From positions 8,361 through 72,360 of the forward strand of contig JAGQRV010000018.1 of NCBI GenBank assembly GCA_020425125.1: a stretch of 64,000 nucleotides of DNA, given 5' to 3'. The position numbers were made by a program, and so were the translations under genes. Below the pieces are notes generated by a model, which was given only the letters and a program-made list of their open reading frames with translations, ran no database searches and was not told where the DNA came from. This document shows positions 1 to 8,113 of this stretch, one piece after another (position 1 is the stretch's first letter; each line of letters opens with the position of its first letter). Source of the stretch: Paracoccaceae bacterium (lineage in GTDB: Bacteria; Pseudomonadota; Alphaproteobacteria; Rhodobacterales; Rhodobacteraceae).

Positions 1-875
1 GCAACGGCGGCGACCCGATGTTCTCTCCGACCCAGCGAATCTGGGGCTACGAGACGCCGGACGGGTCCTTTGCGCAGTTCACGCGCGTTCAGGCACAACA
101 GCTGATGCCGCGTCCGAAGCACCTGACCTGGGAGGAAGCGGCCTGCTATACGCTGACCCTGGCCACCGCCTACCGGATGCTGTTCGGGCACCACCCGCAT
201 GAACTGAAGCCGGGGCAGAACGTCCTCGTCTGGGGGGCCTCGGGCGGGCTCGGCTCGTTCGCGGTTCAGCTTGCGAACACGGCGGGTGCCAATGCGATCG
301 CGGTGATCTCGGAAGAGGACAAGCGCGACTTCGTGCTGAGTCTCGGCGCGAAAGGCGCGATCAACCGAAAGGATTTCAAGTGCTGGGGCCAGCTGCCCAA
401 GGTCAACTCGCCCGAGTACAATGAGTGGCTGAAGGAAGCGCGGAAATTCGGCAAGGCGATCTGGGACATCACCGGCAAGGGCGTCAGCGTCGACATGGTG
501 TTCGAGCATCCCGGCGAAGCAACCTTCCCGGTCTCGACGCTGATCTGCAAGAAGGGCGGCATGGTTGTGATCTGCGCCGGAACCACCGGATTCAATGCGA
601 CCTTCGACGTCCGCTACATGTGGATGCATCAGAAGCGCCTGCAGGGCAGCCACTTTGCGCATCTCAAGCAGGCCGCCGCGGCCAACAAGCTGGTGATCGA
701 ACGGCGGATCGACCCCTGCATGTCCGAGGTGTTCACCTGGGAGGACATCCCTCAGGCGCACCTGAAGATGCTCAGGAACGAGCACAAGCCGGGCAACATG
801 GCGGTGCTGGTCCAGGCGCCACGCACCGGACTGCGGACCTTCGAGGATACGCTCGAGGCATCGGTCAAGCCCTGA
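1..875 (+). CDS. ccr: Crotonyl-CoA carboxylase/reductase, 3' part
   Basis: Only the C-terminal ~290 residues are in the window; the frame is open to the left edge (codons in phase with base 3), so the ATG at 18 is an internal methionine. The enzyme carries out NADPH-dependent reductive carboxylation of crotonyl-CoA to ethylmalonyl-CoA, a key step of acetate assimilation in Rhodobacteraceae that lack isocitrate lyase. Visible are the Rossmann NADPH-binding segment (VLVWGASGGLGSFAVQLA), EHPGEATFP, and the C-terminal stretch typical of Ccr (FTWEDIPQAH), all in the expected order for the MDR superfamily. The high conservation and Ccr-specific inserts separate it from generic alcohol dehydrogenases. 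A strong hairpin lies 35 bases after the stop. Confidence 0.95.
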   Translation, partial: NGGDPMFSPTQRIWGYETPDGSFAQFTRVQAQQLMPRPKHLTWEEAACYTLTLATAYRMLFGHHPHELKPGQNVLVWGASGGLGSFAVQLANTAGANAIAVISEEDKRDFVLSLGAKGAINRKDFKCWGQLPKVNSPEYNEWLKEARKFGKAIWDITGKGVSVDMVFEHPGEATFPVSTLICKKGGMVVICAGTTGFNATFDVRYMWMHQKRLQGSHFAHLKQAAAANKLVIERRIDPCMSEVFTWEDIPQAHLKMLRNEHKPGNMAVLVQAPRTGLRTFEDTLEASVKP

Positions 876-909
876 CCTTCGGGCAAGGCTCGCGCTGGAA
901 TAAGGTGTT

Positions 910-934
910 GGGGGCGCATGAAAAATGCGTCCCC
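910..934 (+). terminator. Hairpin terminator after ccr
   Basis: A 10-bp stem (910-919 with 925-934, one G-T pair) closes a GAAAA loop 35 bases past the ccr stop. Only a short T run follows (TTCC), so it is a strong hairpin but a weak classical intrinsic terminator. It separates ccr from the quorum-sensing genes. Confidence 0.6.
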
Positions 935-1050
935 TTCCGGTATTCCTGACTTGCGTTGTGGGGTAGTCGTTTCGCCCGTCAGGGCTTCCCCATTTTTGGG
1001 GATGTGAAAGCCGTGAGTATTTGCGACTATGGTTGAGTGCTACCTTCACA

Positions 1051-1065
1051 TTAAAGATTCTTTAA
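1051..1065. promoter_or_regulatory. Candidate CtrA-binding box
   Basis: The sequence is TTAA, seven bases, TTAA, an exact fit to the full CtrA consensus of alphaproteobacteria. It sits 20 bases before the small ORF that precedes luxR, and just upstream of a GGAGGG ribosome binding site. The position suggests that CtrA acts on the quorum-sensing module; whether as activator or repressor cannot be read from the sequence. Confidence 0.5.
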
Positions 1066-1084
1066 GGACGTGGAGGGTGATGAG

Positions 1085-1300
1085 GTGAACGCCGACTGGG
1101 TGCTGGATGTCCTTGCCGATCTTCGGACTTTTGCGAAGCAGAACGAGTTCTCGCGGCTAGCTGAACAGCTGGACGACTCAATCCTGATCGCGGCAGCGGA
1201 CCTGAAACGCGCGCGCAAACGCAGCAATGAACGGGTCGAGGCACATGAAGGAGAAGCTCGAATCGCTCATCACGGGCTTGGAAGCCGCGAGATCACATAG
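1085..1300 (+). CDS. Small conserved protein preceding luxR
   Basis: The GTG at 1085 is chosen because GGAGGG lies seven bases upstream; an in-frame GTG at 1070 has no such site. The product is 71 residues, beginning MNADWVLDVLADLRTFAKQN, acidic and helical at the start and basic at the end, with no membrane segment or known catalytic motif. From memory, short proteins with this MNADW...DVLADL start are frequent just upstream of luxR genes in Rhodobacteraceae; I know of no assigned function. The 3' end overlaps luxR by 56 bases in another frame, so translation of the two is probably coupled. The last ~18 residues are encoded within luxR and may be of little importance. Confidence 0.7.
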   Translation: MNADWVLDVLADLRTFAKQNEFSRLAEQLDDSILIAAADLKRARKRSNERVEAHEGEARIAHHGLGSREIT

Positions 1301-1958
1301 CGACCTACAATCCGTGATCGTGAAACTTCGCGATCTCTACGACATCGACCACGTCGTCTATCATTCCGTCAACCGCGCCGGGGAGCAGTATGCGGCGCTG
1401 ACCTACTCGCCGGAATGGGTCGAACGCTATATCGAGCGCGACTATGCCCGCATCGATCCCGTCGTTCAGGGCTGCTATCAGCGCTTCCATCCCGTGGACT
1501 GGAAACGGCTCGACTGGTCGAGCCCGCGGGCCCGCACCTTCATGGGCGAGGCGGCGGAAGCCGGTGTCGGCTCGCAAGGATTGTCGGTGCCGATTCGCGG
1601 ACCGAACGGCCAGTTCGCGCTCTTCACGGTGTCCAGTCGCGCCGACGACCGGACCTGGGAGGCCTACAGCCGGTCGAATGTGGGCGACCTGATTCTGGTC
1701 GCGCATTTCATCAACCAGAAGGCGCTCGAACTCGATCACGGGACGGACGTCCAGCACACGGCGAGCCTGAGCCCGCGAGAGATCGACACCCTGAGCCTTC
1801 TTGCTATGGGATATTCCCGCGCGCAGGCGGCGGACAGCCTGTCGATCTCGGAGCATACCCTTCGGGTCTACATCGAATCCGCGCGCTTCAAGCTCGGCGC
1901 CCAGAACACCACGCATGCCGTGGCCAAGGCGATCTCCATCGGCCTGATCGTCGTCTGA
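1245..1958 (+). CDS. luxR: LuxR-family quorum-sensing regulator
   Basis: A 237-residue regulator with an N-terminal acyl-homoserine-lactone binding domain (about 1-165) and a C-terminal LuxR-type helix-turn-helix (about 173-235, starting SPREIDTLSLLAMG). The ligand-pocket residues of the TraR/LuxR family are all present: W58, Y62, D71, P72, W86 and G112. This argues for a true AHL receptor, not a ligand-free solo. The ATG at 1245 follows a GAGG; an in-frame ATG at 1227 adds six residues and has no obvious binding site. luxI follows 109 bases later on the same strand, so this is a cognate pair. I did not find a convincing lux-box dyad near either gene. Confidence 0.93.
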   Translation: MKEKLESLITGLEAARSHSDLQSVIVKLRDLYDIDHVVYHSVNRAGEQYAALTYSPEWVERYIERDYARIDPVVQGCYQRFHPVDWKRLDWSSPRARTFMGEAAEAGVGSQGLSVPIRGPNGQFALFTVSSRADDRTWEAYSRSNVGDLILVAHFINQKALELDHGTDVQHTASLSPREIDTLSLLAMGYSRAQAADSLSISEHTLRVYIESARFKLGAQNTTHAVAKAISIGLIVV

Positions 1959-1994
1959 GGCACGAAAATCCTACGGATTGGTTAAGGCGCCGGA

Positions 1995-2011
1995 CGGACC
2001 CGTGAGGTCCG
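1995..2011. terminator. Small hairpin between luxR and luxI
   Basis: A perfect 6-bp stem (1995-2000 with 2006-2011) with a five-base loop, followed by ATTAAG. It has no T run, so it is at most a weak terminator or an mRNA processing/attenuation structure between luxR and luxI. Confidence 0.3.
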
Positions 2012-2067
2012 ATTAAGCAAGATTACACAAACCTTGTCACCGGGACACGCCAATCGGGGACAAGAAC

Positions 2068-2706
2068 ATGTTGCGGTATCTCTTTGCAGATGAGTTGAAC
2101 CAATTTCCGCTGCTTCGGGACAGTATGTTCCGGGACCGGGCCGACCAGTTTCATACAAGGCTGGGATGGAACGTCCAACTCACCGAAGAAGGGGAGGAGC
2201 GCGACCAGTATGATGTGCTCAATCCTCTCTACGTGATCTGGGAAGAGCCGGACGGGCGGCATGGCGGGTCGATGCGGTTCCTGCCCACTACCGGCCGGAC
2301 CATGATCAACGAGCACTTCCGCATGCTCCTTGAAGACCGGCCGCTGGCAAATCCGAAAATCTGGGAATGCACGCGGTTCTGCCTCGCCCGCGACGCGGCG
2401 CCGAATGTCTCGGCGGCGCTGATGCTGGGCGGGGCTGAAATCGGGCTCGGTTTCGACCTCAGCTTTTCGGTGGGCGTGTTCGACGCACGGATGGTGCGGA
2501 TCTATCGCCGGCTGGGCTGGTCGCCGATGGTGCTGGGAACGATCGGCGAGGGACGCGACGCGATCAGCGCCGGGCTCTGGAGCTTTTCCGAGGCGCGCGC
2601 GCACTCGCTGTGCGAAAAGGCGGGCGTCCCGCGGGCGTTGTCGCGACTGTGGTTCCACCGGTCGCGGTCACGGACCGAGGAAATTCCTCTCGCGCGGATC
2701 GCCTGA
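2068..2706 (+). CDS. luxI: Acyl-homoserine-lactone synthase (LuxI family)
   Basis: A 212-residue synthase that makes an AHL signal from S-adenosylmethionine and an acyl-carrier-protein-bound acyl chain. Every conserved family residue is in place at canonical spacing: R24, F28, W34, D46, D49, R70, F84, E100 and R103. The enzyme should therefore be active; acyl-chain length cannot be told from sequence. The start has GGGGA seven bases upstream. It lies directly downstream of luxR, and the product probably is the ligand of that receptor. The C-terminal arginine-rich tail (RLWFHRSRSRTEEIP) is longer than in LuxI itself but common in alphaproteobacterial homologues. Confidence 0.95.
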   Translation: MLRYLFADELNQFPLLRDSMFRDRADQFHTRLGWNVQLTEEGEERDQYDVLNPLYVIWEEPDGRHGGSMRFLPTTGRTMINEHFRMLLEDRPLANPKIWECTRFCLARDAAPNVSAALMLGGAEIGLGFDLSFSVGVFDARMVRIYRRLGWSPMVLGTIGEGRDAISAGLWSFSEARAHSLCEKAGVPRALSRLWFHRSRSRTEEIPLARIA

Positions 2707-2746
2707 GCTTCTGGCGGAGGTTTCCGGCGCCGGTTAGGCTCCGCGC

Positions 2747-4342
2747 ATGGCGACCTCCACCGAACTGGCGCTTTCGGACGAACAGGCCGAAGCCTTCACG
2801 AAATTGAGTGCCGTTCTCAGAGCCGCCGGCGTGGATCTGGGATCGGCGGAACTCTTGCCGCCGGGGCAGGGCGGTCAGTCCAGCTTTGTGGTCCTGGGCA
2901 AGGCCGGATCCGGCAAGACCCTTCTGCTGACGCAGCTGTTTGCCGCTCTTCGGGAAGTGGGCGTCGAAATCGTTTCAGGCGACTACGAACCACGCCGGCG
3001 GCGGGAGCGGCGCAGCCTCGCGATCCTCGCCCCGACCAACAAGGCGGCGAGCGTCCTGCGCACCCGCGGCGTTCCGGCAACGACGATCCACCGCGTGCTC
3101 TATTCACCGGTCTATCATCCTGATTTCGAAAAGATCGCCGATTGGTTGACTGGCAATGGTATTCGGCCCGAGGCCGGTGTCCTCAGCGATGCGGCGCTGG
3201 ACCGGGCGGCCGAGGCATTTCGGCTCCACAATTCTGTTCCGGCCGCGCTGGCACTGGCCGGATTGCGGGGTTCGGACTTCATTACCGGGTGGAAGCGGCG
3301 GGAGGAGCCGCTGGACATCGGGCTGGTGGACGAAGCGTCGATGCTCGACAGCCGCCAGTTCGAGGATCTCTGCGAGATATTTCCGACGCTGATCCTCTTC
3401 GGCGATCCTGCCCAGCTCGCCCCGGTGGGCCAGTCGGGCGAGATGGTGTTCGACCGGCTGCCGCCGGACCGGCAGGTTTATCTGTCGCGTATCCACCGCC
3501 AGAGCCGCGACAACCCGATCCTCGATCTGGCCCATGCGCTCGGCGACCCGCAACTCGATTTCCGCGACTTCGAGCGGATGGTCGAGGCGGCGGCGCGGCG
3601 CGACGACCGCGTCGTGATGGCGGGCCGGGTCGAGGCCGACCTAATGGCGCGCTCGCCGGTGCTGGTCTGGCGCAATGCCACGCGGGTTCGACTGATTCAG
3701 GCCTTCCGCGCGGCCTTCGGCGCTCCGGGGGATGCGCTTCTTCCCGGCGAACCGCTGATCTGCGACGGGCTCGAACTGCCGCTGAAGCATCGTAAGCGGC
3801 GGCTGGAGCTGGAGGCGCGTGGCCTGATCAAGGGTGCGCAGGTGATCTATCTGGGTCCCGGGAGCCGATCCGGCTTTTCGCGGCTCTACGTCATCGGCGC
3901 CCCGGATCCGCGCGTCTCGGCAGCAACGATCATCAAGATCGAACATCCCGGGGAAGAGGAGCCGTTCATCCCCTCGGCGGCCCGGATGGGGGCGGCGTTC
4001 CTGCATGGCTCGGCGGTGACCATCCACAAGGCGCAGGGGTCGCAATGGCCCGACGTGCAGGTCTTTGCGCCCGACCTTTATGCCGCGGCGCGTTCGGGCC
4101 GGAACGAGGCCGGCCTGCCGCTCTGGAAGCGGCTCGCCTATGTGGCCATCACCCGGGCCGAAGAGCGTCTCTTCTGGGTGACGCAGTATCGGCTCGCCCG
4201 TCCGACCGGGCCGCTCGGCACCGAGGATCTGGAACTGCCGCCCACTCCGGACCTTGTCCGCGACATGGAAGCGCCTCTAGCGCCGGAAGATCCGGAAGAC
4301 GGCAGAGGCAAGCCAGCCGGCCGCGATGGCGATGACAAGTGA
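2747..4342 (+). CDS. RecD-like superfamily 1 DNA helicase
   Basis: A 531-residue ATP-dependent helicase of the RecD2/Dda type. Motifs in order: Walker A GKAGSGKT (51-58); motif Ia APTNKAA; Walker B LVDEASM; motif III FGDPAQLAPVG; motif IV-like YLSRIHRQS; and the C-terminal UvrD_C_2 segment VTIHKAQGSQWPDV followed by LAYVAITRAEERLFWV. It lacks the long N-terminal helix-hairpin-helix region of full RecD2, so it is a short stand-alone form, probably acting in repair or replication-fork processing. The start is 40 bases after luxI. Its 3' end runs 66 bases into the convergent gene on the minus strand, so the last ~20 residues are encoded opposite another CDS. Confidence 0.88.
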   Translation: MATSTELALSDEQAEAFTKLSAVLRAAGVDLGSAELLPPGQGGQSSFVVLGKAGSGKTLLLTQLFAALREVGVEIVSGDYEPRRRRERRSLAILAPTNKAASVLRTRGVPATTIHRVLYSPVYHPDFEKIADWLTGNGIRPEAGVLSDAALDRAAEAFRLHNSVPAALALAGLRGSDFITGWKRREEPLDIGLVDEASMLDSRQFEDLCEIFPTLILFGDPAQLAPVGQSGEMVFDRLPPDRQVYLSRIHRQSRDNPILDLAHALGDPQLDFRDFERMVEAAARRDDRVVMAGRVEADLMARSPVLVWRNATRVRLIQAFRAAFGAPGDALLPGEPLICDGLELPLKHRKRRLELEARGLIKGAQVIYLGPGSRSGFSRLYVIGAPDPRVSAATIIKIEHPGEEEPFIPSAARMGAAFLHGSAVTIHKAQGSQWPDVQVFAPDLYAAARSGRNEAGLPLWKRLAYVAITRAEERLFWVTQYRLARPTGPLGTEDLELPPTPDLVRDMEAPLAPEDPEDGRGKPAGRDGDDK

Positions 4343-5050
4343 CATCGCGCCATAGACCAGTGGCTGACGGTGGGCGAGCGTGTAGAGCCAGCGTTCCAGA
4401 CCGACCTTGTGAACGTCGATCTCGGTTTCCGCCCAGTCGACGACCTTGCGGTCGCGGACAAGGAAGATCCGCGTCGCATAGGCGCCCTCGACGATGTTCG
4501 ATGGCAGGGCCAGGGATGTGCTGAACAGCGTGTCCTCGTCGAACGCGACGGCGCCTTCCTGACTCTGGAACAGACCCTCCCGGGTGCGGATCCGTTCCAG
4601 CGCCGAGGTGAAGCTTTCGACGTCGGATGTCACTTCGGCGGCGCCCACCGTGTGAACGAGCCGACCGACCGAGATATGGTGCCGCAGATCCTCGGTGGCG
4701 CTGAGGACGTCGGAAAGCGGTTTCGTGGACGCCACGGCGTAGAAGCTCGGCACCCGGCTCAGATGGACGCTTTCGGCATTGACCCAGATGCCGAAGCGGC
4801 GCTCCTTGCGGCGCACGTCCACTGGCAGGGCAGGACCGGTCACGGTGATGATGACGTCGAGATCGCTGTCGGTCGGGATCGGCGCCTCGCGCCGTACCGC
4901 GCCGAAGATCCATAGATGCGATCCGCGGAAATCGGTGGTGATCGCCACCTCGTGCTGGCTCAGGCCGAGGACGACGGTTTCGGCATGCGCGGCAGCGAAA
5001 AGAAGTACCGCGCCCAGGGAGCATACAAGGACACGGGCTCGCTGCCGCAT
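4277..5050 (-). CDS. TIGR02186-type exported membrane-anchored protein
   Basis: A 257-residue protein of the uncharacterised TIGR02186 family. It has a cleavable-looking signal peptide (ending AAAHA at about residue 23), an extracytoplasmic domain, and one C-terminal membrane helix (roughly the last 25 residues, LVYGAMSLVIAIAAGWLASAVF) with a short basic cytoplasmic end. The ATG overlaps the stop of the preceding TSUP permease as TGATG, a sign of translational coupling; a GTG one codon earlier is possible. This family is usually found beside TSUP permeases, so a role as a partner in sulfur-compound or anion export is a reasonable guess. The function is unknown. The gene overlaps the convergent helicase by 66 bases. 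Confidence 0.8.
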   Translation of the reverse strand: MRQRARVLVCSLGAVLLFAAAHAETVVLGLSQHEVAITTDFRGSHLWIFGAVRREAPIPTDSDLDVIITVTGPALPVDVRRKERRFGIWVNAESVHLSRVPSFYAVASTKPLSDVLSATEDLRHHISVGRLVHTVGAAEVTSDVESFTSALERIRTREGLFQSQEGAVAFDEDTLFSTSLALPSNIVEGAYATRIFLVRDRKVVDWAETEIDVHKVGLERWLYTLAHRQPLVYGAMSLVIAIAAGWLASAVFRIFRR

Positions 5051-5973
5051 CACGCGCCCTTCGTGACGGCGATCGAGTAGAGTTCGGCCGGTCTCAGCAG
5101 CAGGTCGAGCGCCAGCTTGAAACAGACCGCGAGAACCAGCGCTGCAAGCAGGATGCGGAGCTGCTCGGCCTTCAGCTTCACGCCGATCCGCGTGCCCAGC
5201 TGGGCGCCAAGCACGCCGCCGACCAGCAGAAGCACCGCAAGGACCACATCCACGGAATGGGTCGTGCCGGCATGCATCATCGTGCTGAAGCCGCTGACGA
5301 AGATGATCTGGAACAGCGACGTGCCGATGACCACCTTCGTCGGCATGCCGAGCAGGTAGATCATCGCGGGCACCATGATGAAGCCGCCGCCGACGCCCAT
5401 GATCGCCGACAGGATGCCAACGAGGATGCCGACCAGAAACGGCGGGATGACCGAGATGTAGAGCCCCGACGTGCGGAACTTCATCTTGAGCGGCAGCGAG
5501 TGGATCCGGCTGTGCCGTGCGCGCCGGGCCGGTGTGTGCGGTCCGGACCGCCGCGCGCGCAGGATCGCCCCCAGCGCCTCGATGAACATCAGCGCGCCGA
5601 CGATGCCGAGGAAGACCACGTAGAACAGCGTGACCAGCAGGTCGACCTGCCCCATTGCCTTCAGCGCGGCGAAGACCTGCACGCCGAATGCCGCTCCGAG
5701 GATACCGCCCGCCAGAAGGACCGTGCCCATGCGCAGATCGACGGTCTTGCGCCGGAAATGTGCCAGGACACCTGAAAAGGACGAGGCGACGATCTGGTTC
5801 GCCCCGGTGGCAACGGCAACGGCCGGGGGAATGCCGATGAAGAACAGCAGCGGTGTCATCAGGAACCCGCCGCCGACACCGAACATTCCCGACAGCACCC
5901 CGACCAGTCCGCCGATCCCGAGAAGGAGATAGGTGTTCACGGAGACTTCGGCGATCGGAAGATATATCTGCAT
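5050..5973 (-). CDS. TSUP family (TauE/SafE) membrane permease
   Basis: A 307-residue polytopic protein with the internal duplication typical of the TauE/SafE sulfite/sulfonate exporter family: GMFGVGGGFLMTP near residue 30 and IMGVGGGFIMVP near residue 190. About eight hydrophobic helices are split by a basic cytoplasmic loop (residues ~135-165, ARRSGPHTPARRARHSR). Transported compounds in this family include sulfite, sulfoacetate and other small organic anions; the substrate cannot be fixed here. It is the first gene of a two-gene unit with the TIGR02186 protein, through a TGATG junction. Start: ATG with AGGG eight bases upstream. Confidence 0.88.
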   Translation of the reverse strand: MQIYLPIAEVSVNTYLLLGIGGLVGVLSGMFGVGGGFLMTPLLFFIGIPPAVAVATGANQIVASSFSGVLAHFRRKTVDLRMGTVLLAGGILGAAFGVQVFAALKAMGQVDLLVTLFYVVFLGIVGALMFIEALGAILRARRSGPHTPARRARHSRIHSLPLKMKFRTSGLYISVIPPFLVGILVGILSAIMGVGGGFIMVPAMIYLLGMPTKVVIGTSLFQIIFVSGFSTMMHAGTTHSVDVVLAVLLLVGGVLGAQLGTRIGVKLKAEQLRILLAALVLAVCFKLALDLLLRPAELYSIAVTKGA

Positions 5974-6056
5974 GGTTCGACCCTATTCGTCGCCCGGCGG
6001 ATCTCGAAAGGCCCTACGGCGCCGCACCGTCGATGGAATCGGCGTCGCGGGGAAAG

Positions 6057-7022
6057 TCAGCGTTCCTTGACGTAGGGCTCTCCGCCGGCACGGGGCGGGA
6101 TCGCCTTCCCGACGAAACCGGCGAGGATCACCACGGTCAGGATGTAGGGCAGCGCCTGCATGAACTGGGTCGGCACTGTGACGCCCAGCACCTGAATGCT
6201 CTGGAAGCGGTTGCCGAGCGCTTCGAGCAGACCGAAGAGCAGGCAGGCACCGAGCGCGTACCATGGCCGCCACTTGGCGAAGATCAGCGCTGCAAGCGCG
6301 ATGAAGCCGCGGCCTGCGCTCATGTCCTTGACGAAGCCGGCGGCGAGCCCGGTGGAGAGATAGGCACCCGACAGGCCGCAGAGCAGACCGCAGATGGCGA
6401 CGCCGCCGTAGCGCAGGCCAGTCACCGAGACGCCGGCAGTATCCACCGCTGCCGGATTCTCGCCAACCGCGCGCAATCTGAGGCCGAACCGGGTGCGGAA
6501 CAGAAGATACCAGGTCGCGGGGACGGCAAGGAGGCCGAGATAGACGAGGATCGTATGGCCCGACAGGACCTGGGAATAGAGCGGCCCTATGACGGGAACC
6601 GGCGACAGGGCCTGGGCGAACGGCAGCTCGATATTCTGGAACCGCGCGGCGCCCTCGAGCTGCGGTGTGCGTCCGCCGAGGCCGAACCAGTTCTGTCCCA
6701 TGAGTACGGTGATGCCTGCAGCAAGGAAATTGATCGCGACGCCCGAGATCAGCTGGTTGCCGCGGAAAGTGATCGAAGCCAGCCCGTGCAGCGCGGCCAG
6801 GACCAGCGACGCTGCGCAGCCGGCTGCCAACCCGATCCAGGCCGACCCCGTGACCGCCGCCGTGGCGGCGGCGAAAAAGGCGGCGGCCAGCATCTTCCCC
6901 TCAAGCCCGATGTCGAGTATTCCCGATTTTTCGGAGAAGAGACCCGCAAGGCAGGCAAAGAGGAGCGGCGTCGCCAGCCTGAGTGTCGAATCCAGAACCT
7001 GCACGAGGGTCGCGAAATCCAT
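6057..7022 (-). CDS. Nucleoside-type ABC transporter permease (second)
   Basis: A 321-residue inner-membrane permease of the BPD_transp_2 family, resembling NupQ/YufQ. Eight to ten membrane helices are visible, with the family motif SGILDIGLEGKML near residue 35 and FRTRFGLRLRAVGENPAAVDTAGV in the cytoplasmic coupling region. It pairs with the preceding permease; the ATG overlaps that gene's stop as TGATG. Together with the ATPase and the BMP-family binding protein it forms a complete importer. Known relatives take up purine or general nucleosides, and some riboflavin or sugars; nucleosides are the most likely substrates here, by family, not by direct evidence. Confidence 0.88.
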   Translation of the reverse strand: MDFATLVQVLDSTLRLATPLLFACLAGLFSEKSGILDIGLEGKMLAAAFFAAATAAVTGSAWIGLAAGCAASLVLAALHGLASITFRGNQLISGVAINFLAAGITVLMGQNWFGLGGRTPQLEGAARFQNIELPFAQALSPVPVIGPLYSQVLSGHTILVYLGLLAVPATWYLLFRTRFGLRLRAVGENPAAVDTAGVSVTGLRYGGVAICGLLCGLSGAYLSTGLAAGFVKDMSAGRGFIALAALIFAKWRPWYALGACLLFGLLEALGNRFQSIQVLGVTVPTQFMQALPYILTVVILAGFVGKAIPPRAGGEPYVKER

Positions 7023-8113
7023 CACGCGGCCCTCCGGCGCCGGCGCAGGAACAGCCGCTCAAGCGGCGTCCGCACCATGTTGTCGAGCGCGCCGGTGAAC
7101 AGGATCACCAGGGCCTGGATCACCACCACCATCTCGCGGCTGATCGCCGGCATGGAGAATTCAAGCTCGGCGCCGCCCTGATAGAGAATTCCGAACAGCA
7201 GAGCCGCCAGAACCACTCCCACCGGGTGCGACCGGCCCATCAGCGCGACGGCAATGCCGACGAAACCGGCGCCTTGCACGCTGTCGATCACCAGGCGTTC
7301 GGCCTCGCCCTGCACCGCGTTGACGGCCATCAGACCGGCAAGCCCTCCCGAGATCAGCATCGCGACCATGATGATCCGCGTGGGCGAGATCCCGGCATAG
7401 ACCGCGGCCGGTTCGGACTGACCGAACGCCCGGATCTCGTAGCCGAGCTTGGTGCGCCAGATCAGTACCCAGACCCCGAAGGCGCAGGCGAGGGCGAGGA
7501 AGAAGGCGACGTTCAGCGGCGCCGACTTGGTGAAGCCCATCCAGGCGCCCCAGTCGAAGGCGGACGGCAGATGCGTGGCTTCGGGAAAGCGCGCGGTTTC
7601 GGGTGCCATTGATCCAGGCACCTTCAGCACGTTGACCAGCAGGTAGACCATCAGCGCCGAGGCGATGAAGTTGAACATGATCGTGGTGATCACGATATGG
7701 CTGCCCCGGCGGGCCTGCAGCCAGGCCGGGATGGCGGCCCAGGCCGCCCCGAACAGGGCGCCGCCGACTGAGGCGCCGACGAGCGCCAGCGTCCAGTGCG
7801 GCCACGGGATGTAGAGACAGGCCAGCGTGACGCCGAGCCCGCCCAGGAGCGCCTGACCCTCGCCGCCGATATTGAACAGGCGGGCATGGAACGCGACGGC
7901 GACGGCGAGGCCGGTGAAGACGAAGTTGGTCGCGTAATAGAGCGTGTAACCCCAGCCATAGGCCGAGCCGACCGAACCGCTGATCATCAGCGTCAGCGCC
8001 TCGACCGGGTTTTCGCCGATATAGGCGATTACCAGCGCCGAGACAGCCAGCGCGAGGGCCAGGTTCACCAGCGGGATCAGCACGATGTCGGCCCATTTCG
8101 GCAGCGCGTCCAT
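7022..8113 (-). CDS. Nucleoside-type ABC transporter permease (first)
   Basis: A 363-residue inner-membrane permease of the BPD_transp_2 family (NupP/YufP-like). The ATG at 8113 (MDALPKWADIVLIPL) overlaps the stop of the ATPase gene as TGATG, which fixes the start although the frame stays open to 8575 inside that gene. The characteristic FNIGGEGQALLGG motif is present near residue 80, and RTKLGYEIRAFGQSEPAAVYAGI forms the cytoplasmic coupling helix. It is one of the two heterodimeric permease subunits of the BMP/nucleoside importer encoded at 6-11 kb. The C-terminus is strongly basic (FLRRRRRAA). Confidence 0.88.
   Translation of the reverse strand: MDALPKWADIVLIPLVNLALALAVSALVIAYIGENPVEALTLMISGSVGSAYGWGYTLYYATNFVFTGLAVAVAFHARLFNIGGEGQALLGGLGVTLACLYIPWPHWTLALVGASVGGALFGAAWAAIPAWLQARRGSHIVITTIMFNFIASALMVYLLVNVLKVPGSMAPETARFPEATHLPSAFDWGAWMGFTKSAPLNVAFFLALACAFGVWVLIWRTKLGYEIRAFGQSEPAAVYAGISPTRIIMVAMLISGGLAGLMAVNAVQGEAERLVIDSVQGAGFVGIAVALMGRSHPVGVVLAALLFGILYQGGAELEFSMPAISREMVVVIQALVILFTGALDNMVRTPLERLFLRRRRRAA

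Noticed and set aside
1959-2067. lux box upstream of luxI
   Set aside because: I found no 18-20-base dyad like the known lux boxes; AT-rich pieces here (TTACACAAACCTTG) are not symmetrical.
5853-7181. 442-codon plus-strand frame opposite the TSUP and nucleoside permease genes
   Set aside because: Composition is hydrophilic and repetitive; the minus-strand frames are clear membrane proteins.
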